Part shown: piece by piece, positions 1 to 8,372 of the stretch | Position numbering within the stretch: position 1 is the stretch's first letter | Layout of the letters: the number at the start of each line of letters is the position of its first letter | Source: Kamptonema formosum PCC 10802 | GTDB lineage: Bacteria; Cyanobacteriota; Cyanobacteriia; Cyanobacteriales; Oscillatoriaceae | Direction: 5' to 3' | DNA length: 56,253 bases | Assembly: GCF_000332335.1 (NCBI RefSeq) | Contig: NZ_KB235948.1 | Span: 5,654,761 to 5,711,013, forward strand | The notes under the pieces: model-generated | What the model saw: the letters and a program-made list of their open reading frames with translations, nothing else | Database searches by the model: none | What the model was told of the DNA's origin: nothing | Program-made: the position numbers and the translations under genes

Positions 1-540
1 TTTGTCTGTATAGCTGCGGTTTCCAACCGCCAAGCCCCTCAGCTTTAATTTCCAGATCCCCGGCGATTGAAATCGCGGCTATACAAACGAAGTCCGCCTA
101 AGAAAGCGCGGCGTGCGCCAACCTTTTGAACTTCTTGAAACCCGCGAAGGCGGGTTTTGTCTGTATAGCTGCGGTTTCCAACCGCCAAGCCACCAGGCAT
201 TAAGCGCACACATCATGGGATAAACTCGCACCCGGAACGCACCGCTACAGGGTGAGGTGCGTTCCGCCTTATCCATCTTATCACACAAATAAAGAGTGCG
301 GTCAGGCGGAACGCACCCTACAGCTGTTAGGCTTAATTGTATCGGCATACTTATCAGCGGGGAGTTGGGGAGTGGGGCGCATCTCAGAGAACCCCACCCC
401 CCAACCCCCTCCCCGTGAACGGGGAGGGGGGGAAAGAAGAGAAAAGATGGAAAACCCTGTTTCAATCGCGTTTCCGGGATTCAGCTGGCTAAAAATATTC
501 TCCTCCTACCCCCTGCTGAAATCATTGTAGCATTGATATG
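1..540. repeat. Gene-free region of dispersed palindromic repeats
   Basis: No convincing gene. Two near-identical blocks (about 1-35 and 140-190) carry the motif TGTATAGCTGCGGTTTCCAACCGCC, preceded in the second by the palindrome CCCGCGAAGGCGGG. A degenerate inverted copy lies at 65-100. A second pair of GCGGAACGCACC motifs occurs at 230-320. A GC hairpin (CCCCTCCCCGTGAACGGGGA) is at about 408-427. The same three repeat types recur near 26.6, 34.7, 40.0 and 48.0 kb. They therefore look like dispersed intergenic elements, not local regulatory sequence. Confidence 0.7.
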
Positions 541-618
541 GGCTTCTTTGCACAATCGGGATGCCCCCCCGTTACCCACCCCACCCCCTGCACCGATAAC
601 AACCGCGAGGACACACTC

Positions 619-1233
619 ATGCCCCCATCTAAACCCTACCAGCCCCTGCTCCTGAGACTGCTCCACAATATCAGCGCTCTCACCGCCCTGCTGGCAATTG
701 TCACCTCATTTTTAGTGTACAATACCTTTGACGGACGGTTTGGCAAGCTGCCCCTGCCTCGCATTCGAGATATTATCGGCATCCACGGCACCTTTGGCCT
801 GATTTTCCTGCTGGCGATCCCGGCTTTTGCATTATACAGCTTCCATGCCGGTGAAAAACGCCTCGTCCAGCCCGACTCGTTTAAAAACCTCGCCAAGTTT
901 AGCAAACCTATCTGGTGGTACAGCCTCCACCGCACTGTCAACACAGCCATGTTACTGGCAGCCACATTTGCTTTAATAACCGGCAGGATGATGAAAGAGG
1001 AATGGCTCCCCAAAGAGGAATTTTACCATATCTGGTATACCCTGCACCTGACCGCATGGGTGATTTTGGTGTTTTGTCTGGCGGCGCACCTGCTGCTCAA
1101 CGCTAAAGTGGGCGGCGCTAACCTTATCCTGTCCATGTTTGCCATTCATTACCGCCCGGAAGATAATCCGGCTTTATGGCCTAATAAAATCGGCTCCTGG
1201 CTGCACCGGCTCACTTCTAAAGGAGACAATTAA
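619..1233 (+). CDS. Cytochrome b/b561-like membrane protein
   Basis: A predicted multi-span cytochrome b of about 204 aa. Four hydrophobic segments are visible. Histidines inside or next to membrane segments could ligate haem: IHGTFG, SLHRTVN, YTLHLTAW and CLAAHLLLN. This arrangement fits the cytochrome b561/Ni-Fe hydrogenase b-subunit class of small quinone-interacting electron carriers. The ATG at 619 is chosen because GAGGA sits 8 nt upstream and the protein then begins MPPSKPYQ. The longer reading to 538 adds a proline/threonine-rich stretch with no family look. A 38-aa ORF follows 2 nt after the stop, suggesting a transcriptional unit. The electron donor and acceptor cannot be deduced here. 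Confidence 0.75.
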   Translation: MPPSKPYQPLLLRLLHNISALTALLAIVTSFLVYNTFDGRFGKLPLPRIRDIIGIHGTFGLIFLLAIPAFALYSFHAGEKRLVQPDSFKNLAKFSKPIWWYSLHRTVNTAMLLAATFALITGRMMKEEWLPKEEFYHIWYTLHLTAWVILVFCLAAHLLLNAKVGGANLILSMFAIHYRPEDNPALWPNKIGSWLHRLTSKGDN

Positions 1234-1235
1234 CC

Positions 1236-1352
1236 GTGAAAAAAAATACCGTCCTGCTGGTTGCCGAAATCTTAGTCATGGGAGGAATTTTAATCGCCTT
1301 CATCGCCCCCCTGGTGGTTCACTCCAATGAGCCGGCGGAAGTCCAGCGTTAA
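1236..1352 (+). CDS. Small single-span membrane protein (38 aa)
   Basis: A 38-codon ORF opens with GTG 2 nt after the cytochrome b stop. It is preceded by AAGGAG at about 1220-1225, which lies inside the end of the cytochrome gene. The peptide has a lysine-rich start (MKKNTVLL), one hydrophobic helix containing ILVMGGILIAFIAPLVV, and a short polar tail ending EPAEVQR. The spacing and ribosome-binding site argue for translational coupling. It may be a small subunit or assembly peptide of the cytochrome. I do not recognise a family. Confidence 0.6.
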   Translation: MKKNTVLLVAEILVMGGILIAFIAPLVVHSNEPAEVQR

Positions 1353-1359
1353 GTTTCCC

Positions 1360-1562
1360 GCTTTTGGGACAGGCGAGACGGGGACAGGCGAGACGCCTGT
1401 CCTACGCCTTCGATTCGCTCGGGAGAATTCTGTTGTAGAGACGCCATTTGTCGCGTCTTAATTCGGGTATAAACTAATTAATTATAGCACTAAACCGCAC
1501 ACAATCTCAAATAGAAAATCTAACCTCTAATATCATATCTTGTAGATTAACTGAACTTAGCA
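1360..1562. repeat. Dispersed GGGACAGGCGAGACG repeats, no gene
   Basis: Intergenic. It holds two direct copies of GGGACAGGCGAGACG followed by its inverted form (GAGACGCCTGTCCTACG). The same motif recurs at about 8095-8150 and 36360-36385. The rest is AT-rich DNA leading to cbiG-cobJ. No clear promoter was seen. Confidence 0.6.
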
Positions 1563-1607
1563 ATGCCCGAACGCCCGAACGTCCGAATGCCCGATGCCTC
1601 ATGCCCC

Positions 1608-3761
1608 ATGCCCTCAATCTGGCAGGAATTTCAGCCAATAGCCGCGCTCGCCACGACCCCCACCGGCGCTCAGCGCCTGCAGCCCCTGTGCGAGAATGCC
1701 GGTGCTACCCTTTGGGTGCCAGAATCAATTACCGGCATCAAAGGCAGCCAAACTTACACCGGCTCCCTGAAAGCCCATCTGGCCACACTCTGGCCACACC
1801 ACCGCGCATTTATCTTCTGCTTAGCCACCGGCGCGACAGTTCGCCTCATCGCACCCCTATTGCAGCACAAATCCACCGACCCCGCCGTGGTAATATTAGA
1901 TGACACCGGCAAGTTCGCCATCAGTTTGTGCGGCGGACACCAAGCCGGCGCAGACCAACTCACAAGAATGATTGCCCTGCAACTCGGAGCCACACCCGTC
2001 TTGACCGGCGCATCCGCAGGATTGGGACTGCCGGCTGCAGACATGCTCGGCGCACCCTTTGGCTGGGAGCGCGGTGCCGGCGACTGGACAGGCGTCAGCG
2101 CCGCTGTGGCGCGAGGCGAAGCAGTACAAGTCATTCAACAAGCCGGCTCCACCCTTTGGCAATCCCATCTCCCCCAGAAACATCCCTTCTATTTTGAGCC
2201 GGTTGGGAAAAATGGCAAACACGACGCCTTTCCCACCGAATCGGACAAAGGTACGACCGAATCGGACAAAGGTACGACCGGCTCGGACAAAGGTACGACC
2301 GGCTCGGACAAAGGTACGACCGGCTCGGACAAAGGTACGACCGGCTCGGACAAAGGTACGACCGGCTCGGACAAAGGTACGACCGGCTCGGACAAAGGTA
2401 CGACCGGCTCGGACAAAAGTACGGCTGAATCGGACACGAGTGCGAACGAATCGGACACCGGAGAAAATCCCAGACAGCCGGCGGCGAGACTCTGGATTAC
2501 TCACAAACAGCCACACCCATCCCACTCCGGGCAAATCCCAGAAATCCACTGGCATCCAAGAGTTTTATGGGTGGGAGCCGGTTGCGAGCGAGGCACATCC
2601 AAACAGCTGATTGAGACAGCAATTCAGCAGACATGCCAAACTCACCAGCTAGCAGAAAGCGCCATTGCCGGTATTGCCACAATCGACCTGAAAGCCGATG
2701 AAATCGGATTAGTAGAACTCTGCCGGCAGCGAAACTGGCCATTGCGAACCTTCCCCGCAGAACTGCTGCGAAACGTGCCGGTGCCCAACCCCTCCGCCAC
2801 CGTCGAAAAAGAAGTCGCAACCCCCAGCGTAGCCGAAGCCGCCGCCCTCCTCGCCGCCAACCCAGATCGCCCATCCCCAAATCCCCAAATCCCGGCACCC
2901 CCTCCCCAACCCCTGCTCGCCCCCAAACAAATTTACCGCGCCGAAGGACAGCCAGGAGCCGTCACCGTCGCCATCGCCCAATCCCAACAAGAATATACAG
3001 GTCGGGCAGGCACCCTCTTGCTAATTGGCACCGGCCCTGGCACACTAGAGCAAATCACCCCCGCCGCCCAAACCGCCATCGCGCGCGCTGACGCAGTTAT
3101 CGGCTATTCCCTCTACATCGACTTAATCGCCCCCCTCCTCCATCCCGGACAAATTGTCGAATCCCTCCCCATCACCCAAGAGCGCCAGCGAGCCAACAGA
3201 GCGATTGAACTGGCAAATTTCGGGTTAGCAGTAGCGGTTGTCTCTTCCGGCGACTGCGGCATTTATGGCATGGCGGGGTTAGTGCTCGAAGAACTCCGCG
3301 CCCAAAACTGGGACGGCAAAACCCCCGCCGTGCGAGTTTTTCCCGGAATTACCGCCCTGCAAGCCGCCGCCTCCCGCGTCGGCGCACCTTTAATGCACGA
3401 CTTTTGCGCCATTAGCTTGAGCGATTTGCTGACGCCGTGGGAGGTGATTGAGAAGAGATTGATCGCCGCTGCGATGGCAGACTTTGTTACTGCGCTTTAC
3501 AATCCGCGCTCGCAAACGAGAACCGAGCAGATTGTGCGAGCCAGGGAGATTTTTTTGCAGCACCGCGATCCCAACACGCCGGTGGCGATTGTCCGCTCCG
3601 CCTATCGAGAGGAGGAACAAATCAGTCTGGCGACGCTTGACAAATTTCTGGAAATACCCATTGATATGCTGACCACGGTGCTGATAGGAAATCAAAGCAC
3701 CCGCACTCATGCCGGTTGGATGATTACCCCACGGGGTTACTTAGGTTTTAGTGGGGAGTAG
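1608..3761 (+). CDS. cobJ: CbiG-CobJ fusion (cobalamin biosynthesis)
   Basis: A bifunctional anaerobic-type cobalamin enzyme joining cobalt-precorrin-5A hydrolase (CbiG) and precorrin-3B C17-methyltransferase (CobJ/CbiH), a fusion common in cyanobacteria. The CbiG N-half is recognisable by GGHQAGAD and TGASAGLGLPAADMLG. The CbiG C-half carries WVGAGCERGTS. The SAM-dependent CobJ module starts at LLLIGTGPGT and contains VVSSGDCGIYGMAG and ALYNPRSQTR. The 1608 ATG gives MPSIWQEFQPIAALATTP, resembling the usual family start. An upstream in-frame ATG at 1563 only adds a low-complexity stretch built from repeated ATGCCC-type DNA. Two insertions are odd: an 11-unit heptapeptide array between the CbiG halves, and a proline-rich PNPQIPAPPP stretch inside the CbiG C-domain. 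Confidence 0.92.
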   Translation: MPSIWQEFQPIAALATTPTGAQRLQPLCENAGATLWVPESITGIKGSQTYTGSLKAHLATLWPHHRAFIFCLATGATVRLIAPLLQHKSTDPAVVILDDTGKFAISLCGGHQAGADQLTRMIALQLGATPVLTGASAGLGLPAADMLGAPFGWERGAGDWTGVSAAVARGEAVQVIQQAGSTLWQSHLPQKHPFYFEPVGKNGKHDAFPTESDKGTTESDKGTTGSDKGTTGSDKGTTGSDKGTTGSDKGTTGSDKGTTGSDKGTTGSDKSTAESDTSANESDTGENPRQPAARLWITHKQPHPSHSGQIPEIHWHPRVLWVGAGCERGTSKQLIETAIQQTCQTHQLAESAIAGIATIDLKADEIGLVELCRQRNWPLRTFPAELLRNVPVPNPSATVEKEVATPSVAEAAALLAANPDRPSPNPQIPAPPPQPLLAPKQIYRAEGQPGAVTVAIAQSQQEYTGRAGTLLLIGTGPGTLEQITPAAQTAIARADAVIGYSLYIDLIAPLLHPGQIVESLPITQERQRANRAIELANFGLAVAVVSSGDCGIYGMAGLVLEELRAQNWDGKTPAVRVFPGITALQAAASRVGAPLMHDFCAISLSDLLTPWEVIEKRLIAAAMADFVTALYNPRSQTRTEQIVRAREIFLQHRDPNTPVAIVRSAYREEEQISLATLDKFLEIPIDMLTTVLIGNQSTRTHAGWMITPRGYLGFSGE
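2241..2461 (+). repeat. 21-bp minisatellite inside cbiG-cobJ
   Basis: Eleven contiguous 21-bp units start at 2241 and every 21 bp to 2451. The unit is TCGGACAAAGGTACGACCGGC, encoding SDKGTTG or SDKGTTE. Units 3-8 are virtually identical; the last three diverge (SDKSTAE, SDTSANE, SDTGENP). The period is a multiple of three, so the frame is kept whatever the copy number. The units encode a hydrophilic, probably disordered linker between the CbiG halves. Confidence 0.95.
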
Positions 3762-4015
3762 TTGATGCTGTTGGCCGGCTTGATGGGGGCTTACACCCCT
3801 TGAGAGCTTCAACTTAATATTGCGCCTCTATCTGTAGGGTGGGGAACGCGAAGCGCGTAACCGGCACCACACCACATTAACTTGAGTTGCTAAGCTTTTA
3901 GGCTTTTAATCTTCCTATCTGCCCAAAGGAGACAGAGCTTCCAGAACGGCGTTCCCAGGCTCCGCCTGGGAACGAGGGAATAGGCGTAGGGCAGGCGTCT
4001 CGCCTGCCCTCAAGC
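3762..4015. repeat. Intergenic palindromes between convergent genes
   Basis: No gene. It contains AGGGTGGGGAACGCGAAGCGCG near 3836, and a strong inverted repeat GTTCCCAGGCTCCGCCTGGGAAC at 3951-3973. The latter could form a stem at the convergent 3' ends of cbiG-cobJ and the holin-like gene. A related fragment (CGTTCCCAGGCAGAGTCTGC) occurs at about 54888. Confidence 0.5.
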
Positions 4016-4375
4016 TTATTCAGCCAGCCTCTGGTCGAGGTTGACAAATCGGTTAATCAGACCGGAAACTAGGGACAGTACGATGGAACCAATGAGAGCC
4101 GGCCAAAAACCCTCAATCGTCACACCCGGAGTGAAGTAGCCTACCAGCGACAGCGAGATCGCATTGATCACCAGCAGAAACAGACCCAAAGAAAGAATAG
4201 TCAGGGGCAAAGTGAGAATCGTCAGAATGGGTTTGACAATGGCATTGACCAACCCCATGACAATCACAGCAACCGCAGCGGCGGAAAAACTGGCAATATG
4301 AATGCCCGGTACGAGATAGGCGGTAATCACTAGGGAAAGGGCAGCAAGCAGCCACGTCAAAAAGAAATTTAGCAT
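4016..4375 (-). CDS. Phage holin superfamily IV / DUF360-like membrane protein
   Basis: A 119-aa hydrophobic protein with four predicted membrane spans. It has the pattern typical of the small YvlD/'phage holin family' proteins common in cyanobacteria and Gram-positives. Motifs include LVPGIHI after the first span, GLVNAIVKPIL and LTLPLTILSLGLFLLVINAI in the middle, and FWPALIGSIVLSLVSGL at the end. Despite the name these proteins are chromosomal, and no phage genes surround this one. The function is unknown; a role in membrane integrity or envelope stress is only inferred for the family. It is transcribed convergently to cbiG-cobJ. Confidence 0.85.
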   Translation of the reverse strand: MLNFFLTWLLAALSLVITAYLVPGIHIASFSAAAVAVIVMGLVNAIVKPILTILTLPLTILSLGLFLLVINAISLSLVGYFTPGVTIEGFWPALIGSIVLSLVSGLINRFVNLDQRLAE

Positions 4376-4462
4376 AAGTTGTTTGGATGATCTCTATTAG
4401 GATTTTAGGGAGCGCCGGCGTATGCCTGGGGTTCAGGATGCAGTAATCTGGAAAAGAGCCTT

Positions 4463-4632
4463 TACCGCCGCCGGTGGGTGAAAGCCCAACTGCAAACTGT
4501 GGGGCTTTAGCCCAATTGCAAAGGGTGGGGCTAAAGCCCAACTACAAACTGTGGGGCTGAAGCCCAACTACAAACTGTGGGGCTAAAGCCCAACTACAAA
4601 CTGTGGGCTAAAGCCCAACTACAAACTTTGGG
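4463..4632. repeat. Tandem GGGCTAAAGCCCAACTACAAACT repeats
   Basis: About six imperfect copies of a 24-28 bp unit, GTGGGGCTAAAGCCCAACTA plus CAAACT, lie head to tail. Each contains the palindrome GGGCTAAAGCCC or a variant (GGGCTTTAGCCC, GGGCTGAAGCCC). A second array with a GCGCAACTTTT tail lies at 34197-34386. A single copy is at about 54838. The array sits upstream of the pentapeptide-repeat gene. Confidence 0.85.
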
Positions 4633-4688
4633 CGCACCGGCACCCCAGGCTTCCCCATCCGCCCCCGTTCCTAATTTACTGAGTTTCT

Positions 4689-5180
4689 ATGTTCTTTCGA
4701 CAACTGGCTGCTTTTCTGCTAGCGCTGCTGCTGTTGAGCTCACCGGCACCGGCACAGGCACTGGACTATCCCCCACCCCTGTCGTTTAGCAATGCCAATC
4801 TCAGCGGCAGGGATTTTTCTGGCCAAAGCCTGCGAGTGGCTGAGTTTTCCAACGCCAACCTGCACGCCGCCAATCTTCAAGGCGCTGACTTGCAGGGCGC
4901 GGTGCTCAGCACCTCCGTCCTCACCAACGCCACCCTCGCCGGCGCAGACTTAACCAACGCCATGCTGGATGGGGTCAACTTCAGCGGCGCGGACTTGAGC
5001 GATGCCATTTTCGCCGAAAGCATTTTGCTGCGCTCCAGATTTGCTAATGTAAAGATTGCCGGTGCCGACTTCACCGATGCCATGCTAGACGGGGCGCAAA
5101 TCAAACAACTCTGCGCCTTAGCTTCCGGCGTCAATCCCAAAACCGGCGTCGCCACCCGCGACTCCCTGGGATGCCGGTGA
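4689..5180 (+). CDS. Exported pentapeptide-repeat protein
   Basis: A 163-aa protein. It starts with a clear Sec signal peptide (MFFRQLAAFLLALLLLSS, cleavage likely after PAQA). A run of pentapeptide repeats of the A(N/D)LxG type follows: NANLSGRDFSG, NANLHAANLQGADLQGAVL, GADLTNAML, GADLSDAIF and GADFTDAMLDGA. These build a right-handed quadrilateral beta-helix. The C-terminus carries a cysteine pair (QLCALASG and SLGCR). The location is probably the thylakoid lumen or periplasm, where several cyanobacterial pentapeptide proteins reside. No catalytic function can be assigned. Confidence 0.85.
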   Translation: MFFRQLAAFLLALLLLSSPAPAQALDYPPPLSFSNANLSGRDFSGQSLRVAEFSNANLHAANLQGADLQGAVLSTSVLTNATLAGADLTNAMLDGVNFSGADLSDAIFAESILLRSRFANVKIAGADFTDAMLDGAQIKQLCALASGVNPKTGVATRDSLGCR

Positions 5181-5490
5181 CGCCGCCACCCCAGGGACTG
5201 ACACAGTGACTGACACAGTGACTGACAAGTCAGCGGGGATGTCTTGTTAAGAAAATCTGTAAATCCCCACCCCCTCAAACTTTAATCCTTTAATAATGAA
5301 TAGGCTCCCATGCCTAGGGGAGTTGGGGTTTCAGACGTTTTGTCAGTTCATCAGGGCTACTACTGGGCTGCCTCCAACTGGACAGGTCAATCCAGCAAAA
5401 ACAGCTTGTGGGGAATTCAACCAGAGCGCGATCGTTCGTGTAGTTAGCCTTATTCCCTTTAATGTATTGCGCACGGAAGAGGCGAAAACA

Positions 5491-6801
5491 ATGGCTGCAG
5501 ACGTGAAAATGAATTTCCTGACTTTGCGGTTTGATGAAACACTAGAACGCGCTTTCATCAGGGATTACTTTGATAAATATTTGAATCAAGTCCGATTTGC
5601 CTTGCTGGCGGGGATTTGTTTATATTCGGGGTTCGGGATTTTAGATGCCTCAATGCTTCCCGCCGAAAAAGAAACAATATGGGCGATTCGCTATGCAGTC
5701 GCTTGCCCCCTGGTATTCGCCATTTTCTGCTTCACATTTTGCCGGCCTTTCAGAAAATTAATGCAGGCATCTGTCAGCCTCGCAATCCTGATAGCCGGAT
5801 TCAGCATTATTGCCATGTCAGCAGTGATTCGAGACAGCTATTTTGACGAAATTCATGTGTCTTTGATTCTCCTGATGATGGCATCATATAACTTGATGAA
5901 GCTCCGATTTATCTGCGCAAGCCTTACGGGATGGGCGCTTGTAGCGGCTTACGATCTCGTAGCGATATGGGTCAGGGATCTTTCTCCCACAAAGCTCGCG
6001 ATCGCAAATTTGTATCTAATTTGCGCCAACCTCATCGGGATGTTTTCCTGCTACCTGATAGAGCTTTATATAAGGAGAGACTTTTTACAGACCAAACTCT
6101 TGGAAGCCGAGCGTGAAAAGTCCGAGCGCCTGCTGCTCAATATCTTGCCGGCAGCGATAGCTGAGCGGCTGAAACAGAATTACAGCACACTGGCTGACAG
6201 CTTTCCAGAGGTCACAGTCCTGTTTGCCGATATAGTAAACTTTACAGAAATTGCCAGCCGCACAACCCCTAGAGAGCTGGTAACTCTGCTCAACGAGATA
6301 TTCTCAGCATTCGACCGGCTGGCAGAATGGCACGGCTTAGAGAAAATCAAAACAATTGGTGACGCCTATATGCTCGTCGGAGGTCTGCCGGTGCCCACAC
6401 CGGAACACGCTGAGGCGGTGGCGGAAATGGCGCTTGACATGCTCGAAGAAATTTCCCGCTTCCGCACAAAAGAAGGCGAACCGCTGAGCCTCCGCATCGG
6501 TATCGCTACTGGGCCCGCAGTCGCGGGAGTGATTGGCCTGAGAAAATTCAGCTACGATCTATGGGGCGACACCGTGAATACAGCCAGCCGCATGGAATCC
6601 CACGGAAAAGCCGGCAGCATTCAAGTCACAGCAGCCACCTACCAGCTATTGCGACACAAATATCTCTTTCTGGAGCGAGGCGAAATCGATGTCAAAGGCA
6701 AAGGCAAGATGAGGGTGTATTTCCTCACAGGCAAAAAAACTCACCACTTAGAGCGCATAATAGATGAATCGCGAATTAATGCCACTAATGGAATTAGCTG
6801 A
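5491..6801 (+). CDS. Membrane-bound class III adenylate cyclase
   Basis: Makes cAMP from ATP. From the ATG at 5491 the protein has about 436 aa: a cytosolic N-terminus, about six membrane spans (residues 30-195), a short coiled linker (LLEAEREKSERLLLNILP) and a C-terminal cyclase domain. Metal-binding Asp lies in VTVLFADIVNFT (about residue 247). The purine-specifying Lys is in LEKIKTIGDAYM, and the Asn/Arg pair in DLWGDTVNTASRME. Lys with Asp at the specificity positions indicates ATP. The reading extends to 5296 but the extra residues look non-coding, so 5491 is preferred. The 3' end overlaps purK by 38 bp. A second, soluble cyclase is at 48.9 kb. Confidence 0.88.
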   Translation: MAADVKMNFLTLRFDETLERAFIRDYFDKYLNQVRFALLAGICLYSGFGILDASMLPAEKETIWAIRYAVACPLVFAIFCFTFCRPFRKLMQASVSLAILIAGFSIIAMSAVIRDSYFDEIHVSLILLMMASYNLMKLRFICASLTGWALVAAYDLVAIWVRDLSPTKLAIANLYLICANLIGMFSCYLIELYIRRDFLQTKLLEAEREKSERLLLNILPAAIAERLKQNYSTLADSFPEVTVLFADIVNFTEIASRTTPRELVTLLNEIFSAFDRLAEWHGLEKIKTIGDAYMLVGGLPVPTPEHAEAVAEMALDMLEEISRFRTKEGEPLSLRIGIATGPAVAGVIGLRKFSYDLWGDTVNTASRMESHGKAGSIQVTAATYQLLRHKYLFLERGEIDVKGKGKMRVYFLTGKKTHHLERIIDESRINATNGIS

Positions 6802-7981
6802 GAATCAACCGAGAAAAATCAAGCGGGTCGGCGTCATAGGCGGGGGGCAGCTGGCTTGGATGATGGCCGGCGCAGCGGAATCCCTCGGCATTGAACTGGT
6901 TGTCCAAACCCCCGGCACCACCGATCCCGCCGCCGCAATTGCCGCTGAAACCATCCTCGCACCCATCGACGACGCCGCAGCCACCGCTCAGCTAGCCCGC
7001 CGGTGCGACGCCATCACCTTCGAGAATGAATTTGTCAACCTAGACGCTTTAATGCCCCTCGCCCAACAAGGCGTCTGTTTCCGCCCGCAACTGCAGGTAC
7101 TAGCCCCCCTGCTTGACAAATATCACCAGCGCTGCTACCTGCGCGATTTGGGTCTGCCGGTGCCGAAGTTTATCGCTTGGGAACAGGAAACCGAACCCTC
7201 AAAATCCCCCAATCCCCAAATCCCGGCATCTCAACCCCTGGGTTTCCCCGCAGTAATGAAAGCCCGCCGGCACGGCTACGACGGACAGGGTACAGTAATT
7301 GTAAAAGACGCAGCTCAGCTGGAATCCACCTGGAAAAAGTGGGGGTGCCCTCCCGTGCTGCTGGAAGAATTTGTCCCCTTTGAGCGGGAATTGGCTGCCA
7401 TCGCCGCCCGCGATGCTGCCGGTGAGATATCTCTTTACCCGATAGTGGAAACCCAGCAAGAAAATCAAGTCTGCCGGCGCGTCATCGCCCCAACATTTCT
7501 GGAAGCGCCGGTGGTGGCAGAAATTGAGGGAATCGCCCGGACTCTCCTAGAAAGTTCGCAAGCAGTGGGGCTGTTTGGCATCGAGCTCTTTCTCACCGGC
7601 ACAGGCATTGTGCTGGTGAATGAAATTGCCCCCCGCACGCACAATTCTGGGCATTTTACTCTGGACGCCTGTTTTACCTCACAATTTGAACAGCACTTGC
7701 GAGCCGTTTGCGATTTCCCCTTGGGCAGCCCTGCCCTCACCTGTGCCGGTGCGGTGATGGTAAACCTGCTCGGTTTTGAGAATTCGCGGGATGATTATGT
7801 TGCCAAACGGCAGCAGCTGGCTGGGATTGCCGGTGCTCGCGTGCACTGGTACGGCAAGAGCGAATCGCGTATCGGGCGCAAACTCGGGCACGTTACGGTT
7901 TTGCTCGACGCTCCACAAAGCCGGTTGCGGCAAGAAGCTTTGGCGACTGCCGGCACCATTGAATCGATTTGGTACGGTTGA
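6764..7981 (+). CDS. purK: N5-carboxyaminoimidazole ribonucleotide synthase
   Basis: ATP-grasp enzyme of purine synthesis: AIR + ATP + bicarbonate gives N5-CAIR. The N-terminal nucleotide-binding motif is RVGVIGGGQLAWMM. ATP-grasp elements include FPAVMKARRHGYDGQGT, VLLEEFVPFERELA and LVNEIAPRTHNSGHFT. The end (GRKLGHVTVL) is also typical. Length 405 aa, slightly long because residues SKSPNPQIPASQPL are inserted just before GFPAVMKA. The DNA there (about 7200-7240) matches a repeat also found in cbiG-cobJ. The start overlaps the cyclase gene; in-frame ATGs at 6779 and 6788 are alternatives. 6S RNA lies downstream on the same strand. Confidence 0.95.
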   Translation: MNRELMPLMELAENQPRKIKRVGVIGGGQLAWMMAGAAESLGIELVVQTPGTTDPAAAIAAETILAPIDDAAATAQLARRCDAITFENEFVNLDALMPLAQQGVCFRPQLQVLAPLLDKYHQRCYLRDLGLPVPKFIAWEQETEPSKSPNPQIPASQPLGFPAVMKARRHGYDGQGTVIVKDAAQLESTWKKWGCPPVLLEEFVPFERELAAIAARDAAGEISLYPIVETQQENQVCRRVIAPTFLEAPVVAEIEGIARTLLESSQAVGLFGIELFLTGTGIVLVNEIAPRTHNSGHFTLDACFTSQFEQHLRAVCDFPLGSPALTCAGAVMVNLLGFENSRDDYVAKRQQLAGIAGARVHWYGKSESRIGRKLGHVTVLLDAPQSRLRQEALATAGTIESIWYG

Positions 7982-8222
7982 GAGCCTCAAGAGATTTCGA
8001 GCGCTGACTTTTTGTTGGGGGTGTCTCGCCCCTCTTGCCAAATTCAAAATTGTGTGATATAGGAGTAGCCACTTAGGGAACGGACATTAGACCTTGAGGG
8101 CAGCCGAGACGCCTGCCCTACGTCTATACCTCCTAGGACAGGCGTTCCCTCCGATCGAGTGTGTCCTAAACTGACTGTCTGTTGCTATAATATTAGATAG
8201 GACAATTCATTGGGCGAGAGAA

Positions 8223-8372
8223 ATGTTAAATCTCCTTAAAAAAGCAGCGCTTGTTGCTGCGGGAACCGGCTTCTCGGTTTTGGGGCTTGCAGGTATCCTT
8301 CTCCCCTTGATTCCGGGAACTCCGTTTCTTGTCATCGCAGGAGTCTGCTTTTATAAGGCATTCTCAAGGTAA
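8223..8372 (+). CDS. Short membrane protein, DUF454/PGPGW-like motif (49 aa)
   Basis: A 49-codon ORF preceded by GAGAGAA. The peptide starts MLNLLKKAALVAAGTGF. It continues through a hydrophobic hairpin with the motif GLAGILLPLIPGTPFLVIAG and ends FYKAFSR. The block resembles the PLLPTTPFLLLA core of YbaN/DUF454 proteins, which are normally about 120 aa. This is therefore either a naturally short relative or an N-terminal remnant. Upstream DNA (TAATATTAGATAGG at about 8191) is AT-rich and could hold a promoter. Confidence 0.55.
   Translation: MLNLLKKAALVAAGTGFSVLGLAGILLPLIPGTPFLVIAGVCFYKAFSR

Noticed and set aside
1896-2610. Long open frames opposite to or overlapping the cbiG-cobJ minisatellite
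   Set aside because: A 21-bp repeat without stops is open in all frames; only the CbiG-CobJ frame has flanking family motifs.
4463-4632. Possible CRISPR array or coding repeats
   Set aside because: Tandem palindromic units without spacers; the open frame through them (4577-4789) translates repeat DNA and overlaps the pentapeptide gene in another frame.
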